Positions 1 to 10,644 of a DNA stretch of 64,000 nucleotides are shown here, piece after piece. This stretch comes from Gautieria morchelliformis (taxonomy: Eukaryota; Basidiomycota; Agaricomycetes; Gomphales; Gomphaceae). The DNA is taken from the NCBI GenBank assembly GCA_015179125.1, contig WHVA01000161.1:1-64000 (forward strand). The letters run 5' to 3'. Within the stretch, counting starts at the first letter, position 1. Every line of letters begins with the position of its first letter. The position numbers and the translations under genes were made by a program. Below the pieces are notes generated by a model, which saw only the letters and a program-made list of their open reading frames with translations, was not told the origin of the DNA and did not search any database.

Positions 1-525
1 CTTCGGTGAACCTTGTGGTGGAACAGAAACAGCGGGCGGACGAATTCAAGAAGGCTTGAAAGAGCAAGTTGAATCGGATGCTGGAGCTGCATGAGCTAGG
101 ACCGGAAAATCCCGCGACTAAGAAGCGGAAAACGCGGGACGGCGATGAAGAGGAGAAGGCTCCTTGCGACCCATGCGAGTCTAAGGGGCTGGATTGCATG
201 TGGTCGAGTAATCCACGGGAAACTTCGTGCGATCAGTGCTGTGACAAGAAGAAACGCTGCATCGTGGACGGGTGTGCTTCGAGGGTGGAGCGAAAGAAAC
301 AGAAGGTTGAGGAGTCGATTCCGAAGTCGGAACCGGGACCGAGCGGAGGGAGGTCCAAGGAATCGTTTCCGGTGACCGGAAAATCGGGACAGGCAGTATT
401 GAACCGATTTACAATGTCTTATCCCCTCCTTGACATTGCCAGGTCGCTGAGGGCCATGCGGAAACAGCAGCGTGAAATCCGGGACATCATGATCGTTATG
501 GCAGAGGTTCAGCAGCATCAGGTTC
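1..525 (+). pseudogene. Zn-cluster-like cysteine-rich ORF, 5' and 3' incomplete
   Basis: The frame is open from the window edge, is broken by TGA at 57-59 (context reads A-stop-K-S-K, compatible with a former CGA arginine codon), then runs from Met at 69. It has a basic patch (KKRKTR) and a cysteine series C-x2-C-x6-C followed by C-x2-C-x6-C, with a Trp between, resembling a fungal Zn2Cys6-like finger. The C-terminal half is charged and helical. The reading frame runs on to 608, but from about 526 the DNA is LTR sequence shared with two other copies in the window, so the last 27 residues are LTR-encoded. I do not recognise the protein; multi-copy, element-associated proteins of this kind would fit, but no function is claimed. 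Confidence 0.5.
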
Positions 526-1312
526 TGTCAATTCAGTTGGGTGTTCGTATGGCCAAAGTGCGTTCGCAGGGCGTTCCTTCCATAGGTCATGCGGGATCAA
601 CCCAGTAAACAAAGAGTCCGTGCAGGGTAGCATGTATGCGGGTCCCAAGACATGGTTTTGTCCATAAGTGCCTTCGCCCCCTTTTACTCTCCGTCGTTCC
701 ACGTTCGCATTCTTCCCTCACTCTATTGTATGTTTATTCCATCTCCTTAGTATCATGACTGCACACCCCGATCCAGCCCTAACTCACAACAGCCTCTTTC
801 CTATTCGCTAATACCTTGCGAGCATTCGATATAAGTAGTTTACATTCGCATGTATATTCCCCAGTTCAATTATCATACGTCGTCCATCTTGTGCAAACTT
901 GACCTCGCTGTGATCATTGTCTTGAGCCTCTCCTCGAAGATTCCTATCTTCAACCAGCCAAGGACTTAGGCATCACTGGTGAGTTCTCATACTTCATCTT
1001 TGTTACCTTAAAGCCTTCGAACTACTTTCTATGCTGTTGGCGAAGGGCTCTGAAGGAGCACCTTCGCCAGCGAAGGGACCGTTGAAACTTAGACAGCCCT
1101 TCCGCAATATCTTGCACATTACGTCGTCAAGTGCTGCGCGCGATTTCGCTACGACTGTAGATAGGGCGAGCCCCGTTCGGGCAACCCTCTTGTTTCATGA
1201 ACATTCATCGGTTCACTTATTTGCCGAACGGCATACTTATTCGCACAAGTTATTCGGGCATTCGCTGTGTTCACTAATACACGATATTAACGCCTAAAAA
1301 CCAATCTTGACA
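526..1312 (+). mobile_element. L1-family LTR, internally deleted
   Basis: This matches the two full 1.25-kb LTRs at 9377-10629 (reverse) and 50544-51816. It begins TGTCA, jumps at once into the middle of the LTR (GTTCGTATGG...), and ends with the family terminus CCAATCTTGACA. About 480 bp present in the other copies is missing near its start. No target duplication is seen: the left flank is the Zn-cluster-like ORF and the right flank is an NLR fragment. The short ORF at 1031-1297 recurs in all three copies and is LTR sequence, not a gene. Confidence 0.75.
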
Positions 1313-1987
1313 ACATCGTCGGTGTGGCCTTGCAATGGTGCTGAAATGAGCTCCCTGGTGTCTGCATTCCACACACAAGTCGTGTTGTCATAAGACCCAG
1401 AGACAATGCGCTTGCTGTCCTGCGAGAACGCCACTGATCTGACAATGTAGGTGTGGCCTTGGAATGGTGCTGAAATGAGCTCCCCAGTGTCTCCATTCCA
1501 CACACGGATCGTCTCATCTGGTGACCCAGAGACGATGCGCTTGCTGTCCTGTGAGAACGCCACCGACCTGACGATGTCAGTGTGCCCTACCAGAACGGGT
1601 TGAATAGGTAGCCACGTTGCCACTTTCCCGGTCTCCATCCGGAGTAGTCGTGGAAATCGTGGGAGGTAAGTCAAAACGTCCAGCCAGTAGAGTAGCTTAG
1701 TCTCGAAAAACGCCATGACCTTTTCACCTATTCCGGCCGTAAAGGTGGTGGCGTGAACATGGTCTGCCCAAAAACGGCAAGAGTAGGAAAGTTGTGATGA
1801 TATATACTTCTTTGTCCGTGTCTCCAAGTCGACGACATCGTCGTTGTGCAGGTGTAAAGTTTCAAGCTGACAAATGTTAAAACAAAGTTCATCCTTCATC
1901 ACGTGCAGGGATGAGAACACAAGGCGGTCCTTGTGTGAAGATGTATTGATGTAGTAGGGTCCACTCCGGCCATCGTCTGTTAGAAAG
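1313..1987 (-). pseudogene. NACHT-WD40 (NLR/STAND) protein fragment
   Basis: On the reverse strand the frame reads from about 1987 through a region typical of fungal NACHT-WD40 receptors: a PYYINTSSH segment, a KDELCFNIC motif, then YSCRFWADH and a helical linker. Two almost complete WD40 repeats of 43 residues follow (each with VRSVAFSQDSKRIVSG and a VWN near the end) and the start of a third (HTDD). The repeats agree at about 35 of 43 positions. The NACHT ATPase domain is absent and the third repeat stops exactly where the L1 LTR ends. Intact family members act as cytoplasmic nucleotide-binding sensors in non-self recognition and programmed cell death; this piece cannot be functional. Confidence 0.8.
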
Positions 1988-2235
1988 AGATGACTGTCAT
2001 GTCTACAGTCCTGGAACAGTTGGCGCGGGAAATGCGGTGGTGGAATGATCTGGTCCGGGACCGAATGGGTGCGCAGCTGCGGGAGCCTGGAATTGGGGTG
2101 GAAGCAGGTCCGAGCGGGAGGGCGGAAACAAGGGAAATGGTGGAAACGGAGTTGGTGAGTGTCGAGGTAGGAGAGGTGGAAAAAGAGCCGGAAGTGGAGG
2201 AAGAGGTTGAGGCGGAGACAATGAGGGAGGAGTAG
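1988..2235 (+). pseudogene. Acidic ORF tail, possibly same family as the ORF at 1-525
   Basis: An 81-residue frame begins with MTVM (compare MIVM in the first ORF) and becomes strongly acidic with Glu-Val repeats before its stop at 2235. It faces the end of the Gypsy pol (stop at 2365) tail to tail. I suspect the C-terminus of a Zn-cluster-like ORF encoded on the strand opposite pol, but similarity to the first ORF is limited to a short motif. Confidence 0.3.
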
Positions 2236-2510
2236 GGGTCTAAGAGACTTGTAACATAATTTCTTGATGTGTTGGAAATATCATAACGGAAATTAATCGG
2301 AATTGTGTTGTGACTTCAGAACTGTAAGAATAAATGAGGGTATCGGAAGTGGGATCGGAAATGACTAGGGCGCGGAAATGGGGCCAGGCTTATCGGGATA
2401 TGACTTGTGAAAATCAGAGACGAGGTCAGAGGCGTGATCGAGTTCCGTGGCGGAAATCCAGGAAGTCTCTTCGTCGGTGTTTTCATAGCCTGCCCACTTG
2501 ACTAGGTACT

Positions 2511-3965
2511 TGTTAGGGATCGTCCACAAAGTAGCTACCTATTTATGAACATTTACTAGGTAGTTAATTAGTTTCAAATGTCCTCAAGAAAGGTTGTATT
2601 AATATTTCTATGCTACACTCACATTGGGTCCACAAGATACAACAATCTCTTGATAGTTTAGCTAAGAATCCCCCACGGTCACATGACTATCACATGACCT
2701 CAAAAACAGCTCAAAGTCACCTGATCATCCACAGTCACCTGACAATCACCTGACCTCAAAGTCACCTGATTATCTACAGTCACCTGACAATCATCTGACC
2801 TCAAAGTCACTTGATTATCTACGGTCACCTGACAATCACATGACACAGTCACATGACTTTCCTTCGTCACATGATAATCACATGAGCGTGGGAGTTTCTT
2901 ACATACTCTTAGCTTTACTGTCACAGAGCTGTGACTTTAACCCAATATAGCAATAGAACCTTCCACAGCCTTCCAATAGTTTCCAAACCTTTCCTGAAGC
3001 TTCTCTAAGCTTCCACAAGGTTCTTCACAGTAGTAGAAGCCTCTACAAGGTTCCTAGCAGTAGTTACATAAGCTAGATAGATGCAGTATAAATAGCCTGC
3101 AGTTTTAGCAGTGAAGCAATCAATCATCTTTCACCCAAACCACTCATACCTTGAGTAACTGAAGTGTGACTTCAACACAGCCTTGTACCGAAGTACTGGC
3201 TCACTGACTTGGCTACAGTCTAAGATTGCAGCAACTCTGATTGGCTCTGAGAAGTACAAGAGTGCTCTATTTTAATTGCAGCAGGCTCTGACTAATCGCG
3301 CTGCGAACAGCAACATTACTAAGAGTAACTGATTAGTAATCCTGTACCATTAGATGCCACTCTGAGCAGTGATCTAATAGACTTGGTTATTAGTTATTCA
3401 ATTCACGCAATAGATTATTAACTTAACTCTGAGTTAAGTGGGTTAATAGCCTTTTGAGTAATTGATCTTTCTTGATCAATCAACGCACTGCAGATATTAA
3501 CCTAACTCAGGGTAAGTGAGTTAATATCCTACGTTTGTTGAGTTGGAAAACCAGAAAAGCCACAAGAATAGTGACATACTTGAACTGAGGAAGAGTTCAA
3601 GCGCAGAACTATCTTTTCACGTCTTGGGGATTATTGTTGTCTTTATTTCACTCGACCCACGGTCCTAAGACTCTAGGTAGCTTTCCCCCTTAAAGTATCT
3701 GGACCCTTGGACGCCTAATAACATTCTTTGACCTCACAAAGTATTGCACAATCTAAGAACTACACGTGTTCAGTTAAATCTCTATTGCTACACTTCCTGT
3801 ACCAATACTGATTCTGATTGTTCACCGGAGTATAATTTCTTAATTGGGTTCTCCATTAAAATAGTTTCGAAGCTTGCGTGTGCTTGTAAAGTCAAATCTC
3901 TGATTGAACTTTAGAATTGTGTTTAACACCACAGTTTTACGTTTAGTTCAACAGGTTCCAAAACA
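2511..3965 (+). mobile_element. Solo LTR, 1455 bp, with 5-bp target duplication GTACT
   Basis: The sequence starts TGTTAGGG and ends CCAAAACA. It is flanked by GTACT on both sides (2506-2510 and 3966-3970) and lies exactly in the chromodomain of the reverse-strand pol, whose two halves rejoin in frame without it. A TATA-like box (TATAAATAG) near 3087 puts the LTR promoter on the plus strand. No internal element sequence remains, so it arose by LTR-LTR recombination after insertion. Confidence 0.93.
2675..2886 (+). repeat. Tandem TCACNTGA motif array in the solo LTR
   Basis: The motif TCACATGA/TCACCTGA and close variants recurs about 14 times, arranged as irregular units of roughly 45 bp (CAGTCACCTGACAATCACCT type). 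It lies about 200-400 bp upstream of the LTR TATA box. The core CACNTG is an E-box-like palindrome. A regulatory role is inferred from position only. Confidence 0.6.
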
Positions 3966-6900
3966 GTACTGGAGTTGGCAGCGGTATCGTCTGTCAAGCT
4001 TGGAGTTGAGAATTTCCGAGATTTCATATTCCGGTTCTCCGTTGATGATGACTGGCGGAGGCGGAGGTTGTTCTCGATTCGGAATTGTATTTGGAACTGC
4101 TGGCTCAAGCATGGAGACATGGAATACCGGGTGTACTGCGCGCATATTGTCAGGAAGTCTGAGGGTGAAAGAACAACTGCCGGCCTTAGCGATGATCTCG
4201 TAAGGTCCAAGGTATTTCTCAGAGAGCTTCTTCAAGGGGCGAGTGGTGCGGAAGTTTTCAGCTTTGACAAAGACTTTGTCGCCTATCTCGAATGCCAGTT
4301 GCGGAAGTTGTTTCCGATCAGCAGAAGTTTGGTATCTCTTTTGGGCGGCGGAAATGTTCTCTCAGAGGTGTTGGTGAAGGTCGTCGAGTTCCACAACGAA
4401 ATCTCAGGCTCTTGCAGAGGCGAGGTCGGGTTCAGGGTGTATGGCGAGATTCGGGTGGTAGCCTTTGTTGGCGTAGAAGGGCGAAATTCCGGTGGTAGTG
4501 GAAGGCGCATTGTTGTATGCAAATTCCGTGCGCGGAAGGAGGTCGGACCAATTGCTGTGTTGGTAGTTGCAATAGACGCGGAGATACTGCTCAAGGGTCT
4601 GATTAGTACGTTCTGTTTGTCCGTCTCCTTCGGGGTGATAACCAGAAGTGAAGTGGAGCTTCATGTCGAGAGCCTTGCTGAGTGTGTGGAAAAAGGAGGA
4701 CACGAATTCTGATCCACGGTCGGAAGTGACATGGGAAGGGATTCCGTGCTTGGAAAAGACATGGAGCACGAAGAGTTGTGCGAGTTGGGCGGAAGTGATG
4801 GTGTCGTAGGTCAGAATAAAGATGGACTGCTTTGTGAGGCGGTCAACGATCACTAGAATGGTATCATAGCCAGATGACTTAGGAAGTTTCTCAATGAAAT
4901 CCATGGATATCGAATTCCACGGTTGTTCTGGGATCGGAAGTTGCTTCAGGAGGCCGTAGGGTTTGTGATGTTGAGGCTTGGCTCGCATACAGGTGGTGCA
5001 TGACTTGCAGTAGTCTTGGACCGTCATGCGGAGGAGAGGCCAAGTATAGGTACATCGGATTATGTCGAGGGTTTTGTTCTGGCCTTGGTGTCCTGAGAGT
5101 GGATGATCATGGCTTTGCTGGAGTACGTGAAGTCGTAGATCGTTGGTATCCGGAACATAAATCCAGGACTTGTACCGGAGAAATCCGTCGGAATCAAGGG
5201 ACCATCCAGGACTGGTGGGGTCATCGAGGTGGGTTGCGGAGATGGGGTCGGAATGGAGTGTGGAACGGATGTTGGAATGGAGAGACTCGGTGTCCATAAT
5301 AATTGAGGTGCGGAGTAGTGGAAACTGCAATGCTGTGGCAAGCAGGGACGATGCCAGTTGCTCAGTGGAGAATACTGGGCGGAAGTTGTGCGGATTAACA
5401 CTGGCATAGTCGCTACTTCCCTCTTTTGGGTAGACGTCCCAATGTCTAGTGAGTGCGTCTGGTTTTGCTCCGAGCTTTCCGGGGCGGAAGCAGATCACCA
5501 TGTTGAACTGTGAGAGATATTCAGACCAGCAGACTTGACGGCGAGTCAAAATCTTAGTAGTCGCGAAATACTCAAGGTTCTTATGATCCATTACAACGTC
5601 GATCGGATAAGTTGGACCTTCGAGGTAGTGTCTCCAGATTTTGAAGGCTTCGAAAATCGCAAGTAGTTCCTTATCATGGACGTCGTAGTTGAGTTCCGGG
5701 GAGGAAAAGGTGCGGGAATGAAAGGCGATCGGATGAATTTCTCCGTCATCAGGGGAAATGATGGAAAGAATGGCGGCTAGTGCGTACTCAGAAGCGTCGG
5801 TTTCGAGTACAAGTTGGGCATCAGGAATCCAGAAACCGAGTATGGGAGCCATAGTGAAGGCCAATTTGAGGGCTTCGAATGCGGAACGGCATTCCGGAGT
5901 GAAATTCCATGGGGCACCCTTCCTGGTGAGATGCGTAAGTGGAACAGTAATGTCGGAAAAGTTATAAATGAAACATCGGTAAAAGTTGGCGAAGCCAAGG
6001 AAAGACTGTACATCCTTAACACGTTGGGGTTCTGGCCATTCTTGAATTGCCTTGACCTTGTCCTCTGGCATGGTAAGGCCTGTTGGAGAGAGGATGTAGC
6101 CGAGGTATTCGACTGTGTCGCGATGCCATTCGCATTTCTCTGCTTTTGCGTAGAGGTGGTGTTTGCGTAGGCGGCGGAGTACTTCGCGGACATGTTCCCG
6201 ATGTTTTTCCGGTGTGTCAGAATAGATGAGGATGTCATCAATGTAGACTAGGACACATACGTCCCGGAGGTTGGAAAATACATTGTTCATGAATCGCTGA
6301 AAAGTGGCGGGAGCATTGGTTAGACTGAAAGGCATGACAACCCACTCAAAAGCACCGTAGCGGGTGCGGAAAGTGGTTTTCCACTCGTCACCTTCCCAGA
6401 TGCGGACAAGGTGATAAGTGTGCCGGAGGTCGATTTTGGTGTAGATCTTCGCCTTGCGGGGAGTGTCAAGTAGGTCGGAAATACGCAGAAGCGGATATTT
6501 GTCCTTCTTAGTGAGGGCGTTGAGTCCGTGGAAATCGACGCAGAGGCGGAGAGATCCATCCTTCTTCTTGATGAAAAGGACCGGAGCGCCGTGCGGAGAC
6601 ATTGAAGGGCGGATGAAGCCCATGTTGAGGTGTTCATCGATGAACTCGCGGAGAGTTTGGAGTTCACTTTGCGAAAGAGAGTAGATCGGTCCAAGGGGCG
6701 GAGATGCTCCTTCTTCCAAATCTATCTTCAGATCGTAAGGTCAATGTTCAGCAGGTTTTTGGCTTTGGCCTTATTGAACACGTCCGGGAAGTCACGATAT
6801 TCTTCCGGAACTGAGCTCATGTCGACCGGAGCGGAAGTCGAGGTGGAACGAGCCTTGACTGAAGCCGAGTCGGAAAGGTGAAGCTGGAAAACGGTCGTAT

Positions 6901-7040
6901 CTTCTTGCCATTGCAATACACGGCAAGCGGTGGCGGAAACGAGTGCAATTCGAGCTGAAAGACCTCGAAATGGCCTTGGAAAATATGATGGCGGCAGTGT
7001 ACTGGAGTGGTGAGCATATCCATCCAAGGGCGTCATAGTG

Positions 7041-7250
7041 TATGCTTCAATCAGTGCATAGCGGTGAATAACCCCCCTTCGTTACCCGGAGACCCTGACT
7101 ATAGAGCTTCGTCTCTAAATACGATGAATATTCAGGTCTCAAACCCGAATGCGCAGTTGAATGTGCGTGGTGATATTTATAAAGGGTCCAAATTCTAGAC
7201 CTAACAATCCGGTATTGCTAACTCCAATGTCCCTAATCCCTGTCACATTA
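7041..7250. other. No recognised feature
   Basis: A 210-bp stretch beyond the truncated Gypsy 5' end. I see no coding similarity or repeat in it. Confidence 0.4.
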
Positions 7251-7595
7251 TGATCACTAGCTCAATATCGTGCCAGTGCGTGTATTTCGGAACGTGCCTT
7301 GCCATGCTGACGGCCTGGCTAGGTGGCCTGCGGCCTGTGTGTTTCGATCGCGCTTCTTGTACTAGCCCTCACCATCGTGCGACTGCCAGGACAAAGTACA
7401 AGCACCCTCGATTCAGAACTAAACGTGTTTGGCCTCTTGCAATTTATGTGGCTGCTCGGGACAGGGTTGGATGCCCAATCACAGGTGGCGGAAGTGGAGA
7501 GACCGACCACGGATAACCTGCGCCAGGCGGGTATGATTTATATTCGTTTAGGATCTCTTGTTCATCGTGGACGGTGGGAGGAGGAAGATGAATAA
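7250..7595 (+). other. Possible host-gene fragment, unidentified
   Basis: The frame from Met 7323 has a hydrophobic start (MACGLCVSIALLVLALTIV), followed by a segment (LDSELNVFGLLQFMWLLG) that looks like real membrane-protein sequence. It ends in an acidic tail (EEEDE). No motif I can name is present. It may be an exon of a broken host gene, or chance. Confidence 0.2.
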
Positions 7596-7923
7596 ACTTA
7601 CTGAATGACTTCTGTACAATAAGTGCCATCGTGGATGGAGGAATATTAGTAACTACTGGGATTGGAAATAGTGAGAGGAGAATGGGTCAAGACAGTGTAC
7701 TTTGATAAGCCCGCCGTTCGCAGGCACCCATACTATATACACTAGGTGGGTACCCGTTGTAGCGGGTCACGTGGCTCCCGCTTTTGGGTTGATTCGCAGA
7801 TTACTTTGATCGTGGCCTCTTGAACCCAAACTACGGCTCGTTTTCCACTTGTTATCTCTTGAATTTGAAGTCACTTCGAAGTCAGTTTCACCTCAACCTC
7901 TTACCGATCAGACGCCAACCATC
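7596..7923. other. Non-coding, possible promoter of the 7924 fragment
   Basis: About 330 bp with no coding signal. It immediately precedes the ATG at 7924 and so may hold the promoter of that truncated gene. I see no clear TATA box. Confidence 0.3.
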
Positions 7924-8124
7924 ATGTCTCAAACTACTACGTCTCCATCCACAAGTGAGGATGTCAACGACGAGACTCGTGTAAAAGATACCCTTGAAGC
8001 TGTGGCTTGGTCTGAGATAGCTAGCCATGTCTCCCCACTCTATGGAACCGAGTCATACGAGTGGGGAGAAGTCCGCGCGGGAGGCTACAATGTCGTCAGG
8101 TTCCTTCACCTTCCCAATGCAGAG
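7924..8124 (+). pseudogene. N-terminus of a kinase-fold (APH-like) protein, truncated
   Basis: From ATG 7924 the frame encodes a low-complexity Ser/Thr start, then SEIASHVSPLYG, YEWGEVRAGG and YNVVRFLHL. The Gly-Gly-(F/Y)-N-x-(V/L) pattern resembles the start of fungal aminoglycoside-phosphotransferase-fold proteins. After about 67 residues the frame runs into the foldback element and is lost; no continuation is seen in the window. The assignment rests on a short stretch only; intact relatives phosphorylate small molecules or are uncharacterised. Confidence 0.35.
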
Positions 8125-8144
8125 TCAACCAGCGCACGTGTCCG

Positions 8145-8500
8145 CTGACAGCGACGTGCACCATCGCACGCTGCGCTGACAGCGCCGGGTACCAGCGCAC
8201 GCCTGCGCTGACAGCGCCGGGTACCAGCGCATGCGTGCGCTGACAGTGCCGGTACCAGCGCAAGGGTGCGCTGACAGCGCCGAGTACCAGTGCACGCCTG
8301 CGCTGACAGTGCCGGGTACCAGCACAAGCCTGCGCTGACAGTGCAGGTACCAGCGCAAGCCTGCGCTGACAGCGCCGGCACCAGCGCAAGCCTGCGCTGA
8401 CAGCGCCGGCACCAGCGCAAGCCTGCGCTGACAGTGACGTGCACCAGCGCACGCTGCGCTGACAGTGACGTGCACCAGCACACGCTGCGCTGATAGCGCC
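8145..8500 (+). repeat. 31/32-bp minisatellite, about 11 units
   Basis: Units begin CTGACAG and read roughly CTGACAGCGCCGGTACCAGC plus GCAAGCCTGCG, with one-base length variation. Each unit holds GCGCTG and CAGCGC, so it can form a hairpin. There are no unique spacers. The unit occurs once to twice at the matching place in the right arm (about 9340-9376 and 10630-10645) and in the copy at 36630-36690, so the array expanded within the left arm. Confidence 0.92.
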
Positions 8501-8927
8501 TACGGCGGTCGGTGTGCACAAATATTATCCCAACTCCGCGCTAAAGGGAAAAATTCCCGTTAGCGCGGCATTGCATTTTGCGCGCATGCGCAATTCACCG
8601 CAAAGTGTTCCTGTGCGCGCTGGTGCTTTCTGGCACAGTCACGTGACCTGCCCTCATCTTATATCATGATTTGCTAGTCTTTGAAGGCAGGGAATTTTAT
8701 TTTATTTTGGCTAGTATGATGGATGGGACCCTTATAAATAATTCTAGGTAGATTTTCTCGCCCTACATAAGATTCTGATCATCATTATTTTCAACATTCG
8801 AGTCGTCGATCGGTTGTAACTGCGCAGGATGAGTCACCCTTTCCCAGGCTGTGGTGCAGTGGACTCCGGAGGTCATGTGATGCGTCTACAGCCACCCATG
8901 TTGTGTAAGTATTTCCCACACTGAGTT
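8494..8927 (+). repeat. Foldback left arm
   Basis: Inverted repeat of 8957-9376. It shares ACAAATATTATCC, TTTTGCGCGCATGCGCAATT, CAGTCACGTGACCTG and the inner end TGTGTAAGTATTTCCCACA. Relative to the right arm and the copy at 36700 it has about 44 extra bp (8731-8774). Confidence 0.92.
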
Positions 8928-8956
8928 ACGGTGAAAGCCAAATAGATGTCCAAACA

Positions 8957-9376
8957 AACTCAATGTGGGAAATACTTACACAACATGGGTGGTTGTAGAC
9001 GCATCACATGACCTCCGCAGTTCACTGCACCTCAGCCTGGGAAAGGGTGACTCATCCTGTGCAGTTACAACCGATTGACGACTCGAATGTTGAAAATAAT
9101 GATGATCAGAACCCATCCATCATACTAGCCAAAAAAAATATAATTCCATGCCTTCAAAGGCTAGTAAACCATGATTTAAGACGAGGCCAGGTCACGTGAC
9201 TGTGCCAGAAAGCACCAGCAACACTTTGCGGTGAATTGTGCATGCGCGCAAAATGCAATGCCATGCGAACGGGAGTTTTTCCCTTTGGTGTGGGCACAGG
9301 ATAATATTTGTGCAAACCAACCGCCATAAGCGCCAGGTACCAGCGACCGTGTGCGCTGGCAGCGCCGGTACCAGCG
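8957..9376 (-). repeat. Foldback right arm
   Basis: Reverse complement of the left arm. The arm is interrupted at 9376 by the L1 LTR and continues at 10630, after the duplicated CAGCG. Confidence 0.92.
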
Positions 9377-10629
9377 TGTCAAGATTGGTATTTAGGCGTT
9401 AATATTGTGTATTAGTGAACACAGCGAATGCCCGAATAACTTGTGCGAATAAGTATGCCGTTCGGCAAATAGATGAACCAATGAATGTTCACAAGGTAAG
9501 AGGGTTGCCCGAACGGGGATCACCCTATCTACAGTCGTAGCAAAATAGCCCGTGGCACTTGACGATGTAACGTGCAAGGTCTCACGGAAGGGCTGTCTAA
9601 GTTTCGACAATCCCTTCGCTGGTGAAGGTGCTCCTTCGGAGCCCTTTGCCACCAGCACAGAAGATGGTTCGAAGGCTAAGGTAACGAAGATGAAGTATGA
9701 GAACTCACCAGTGATGCCTAAGTCCTCTGCTAGTCAAAGATAGAAATCTCCAAGAGAAGGCTTAAGACAATGACCACAGCGAGGTCAAATTTGCACAAGA
9801 TGAACGACGTATGATAATTGAACTGGGAAATATACATGCAAATGTAAACTACTTATATCGAATGCTCATAAGGTATCAGCGAATAGGAAAGAGGCCGTCA
9901 CAAGTCAGGGTTGGATAGGGGTGCGCAGTCATGAGACAACATAGATGAAATAAACATACAATAGAATGTGAGAAGAGGGAGAACATGAAATGACGGAGAG
10001 TAAAGGTGGCGAAGGCATTTATGGACAAAACCATGTCTTGGGACCCGCATACATGCTACCCTGCACGGACTCTTGGTCTACTGGGTTGATCCCGCACGAC
10101 CTATGGAAGGGATGTCCTGCGAACACACTTTGACCATACGAACGCCCAATGGGGTTGGATTAAGAAGACGATGGGGTTAATGATGAACCATCATGCCGGG
10201 TGAATGGTATCGATCGTATTTGATGGTGTGCCTGCTGGCGAATGATGCGAGCAGCGAATGGCCATTCGGCGAAATGCAAGGAAGGGCGAACAGAGGTGAC
10301 ATAGGGGAGGAGAGGTCAGGGTGGAGGGCAAAGCCGAGCGAACACTGAGGAGGAGTAGCGAAAGGGAAAATGGGGATACCAAGGTGCAGGAAATACATAG
10401 GTCATGACAATCCAATTATCAGAACACCATTGGAAGAGGGTCGAGCAGAGGAGGTGGTAGACCCAGTGATGACTGCCAAGTCAGTCCAAAGACGTCGATC
10501 GTGCATAATTGGCGCGAACAGCGAGCATCGGTTGCCGAACATGACAATGGCAATCGGAACGAACACGGAAATGGGGTGAGAAATGGCAGGACAGAGCACC
10601 TGAGTATGAGGAATAAATGCGTCATGACA
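9377..10629 (-). mobile_element. L1-family solo LTR, 1253 bp, target duplication CAGCG
   Basis: Reverse-oriented copy. Read on the minus strand it starts TGTCATGACGC and ends CCAATCTTGACA. CAGCG is present on both sides (9372-9376 and 10630-10634), inside the foldback element's right arm. It matches 50544-51816 over its full length. ORFs within it are LTR sequence. No internal retroelement sequence is left. Confidence 0.93.
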
Positions 10630-10644
10630 CAGCGCACCGTCCAG

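Larger units (their letters stand above)
2365..7036 (-). pseudogene. pol: Ty3/Gypsy pol (protease end, RT, RNase H, integrase, chromodomain)
   Basis: The long frame 4404-6719 (771 aa) holds RT (CVDFHGLNAL, then YIDD), RNase H (ETDASEYALAA, HDKELLAI), an integrase zinc-finger region ending CKSCTTC, and integrase catalytic blocks (SMDFIEKLP, TSDRGSEF, DGQTERTNQ). The frame continues past TGA codons at 4404-4406 and 4362-4364 into KYLGPYEII and a chromodomain that starts EYEISEILN, is cut at 3966 by an LTR insertion, and resumes at 2510 with YLVKWAGYE to a stop at 2365. Upstream, a 1-bp deletion and a third TGA (6741-6743) separate pol from the protease end (VPEEYRDFPDVF). The three stops sit where arginine is expected. 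The product would copy and integrate the element; this copy is dead. Confidence 0.9.
2236..7040 (-). mobile_element. Ty3/Gypsy retrotransposon, decayed and interrupted
   Basis: A reverse-strand element keeps the end of protease, then reverse transcriptase, RNase H, integrase and chromodomain. It lacks gag and recognisable flanking LTRs. It is split by a solo LTR at 2511-3965. The 5' end is lost at about 7040, inside the protease region. Confidence 0.85.

Noticed and set aside
1031..1297. 88-residue ORF recurring three times as a possible small gene
   Set aside because: It lies inside the L1 LTR in every copy, its start and end follow LTR sequence, and changes between copies are not biased to silent sites by eye.
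3975..4712. 245-residue plus-strand ORF
   Set aside because: Antisense to the Gypsy integrase end; the minus strand has the conserved motifs.
8145..8500. Possible CRISPR array
   Set aside because: Units are contiguous and variable, with no unique spacers, in a eukaryotic transposon context.
8096..8521. Three overlapping repetitive reading frames
   Set aside because: They are translations of the 31/32-bp minisatellite in different frames; stops are absent because of the unit sequence, not selection.
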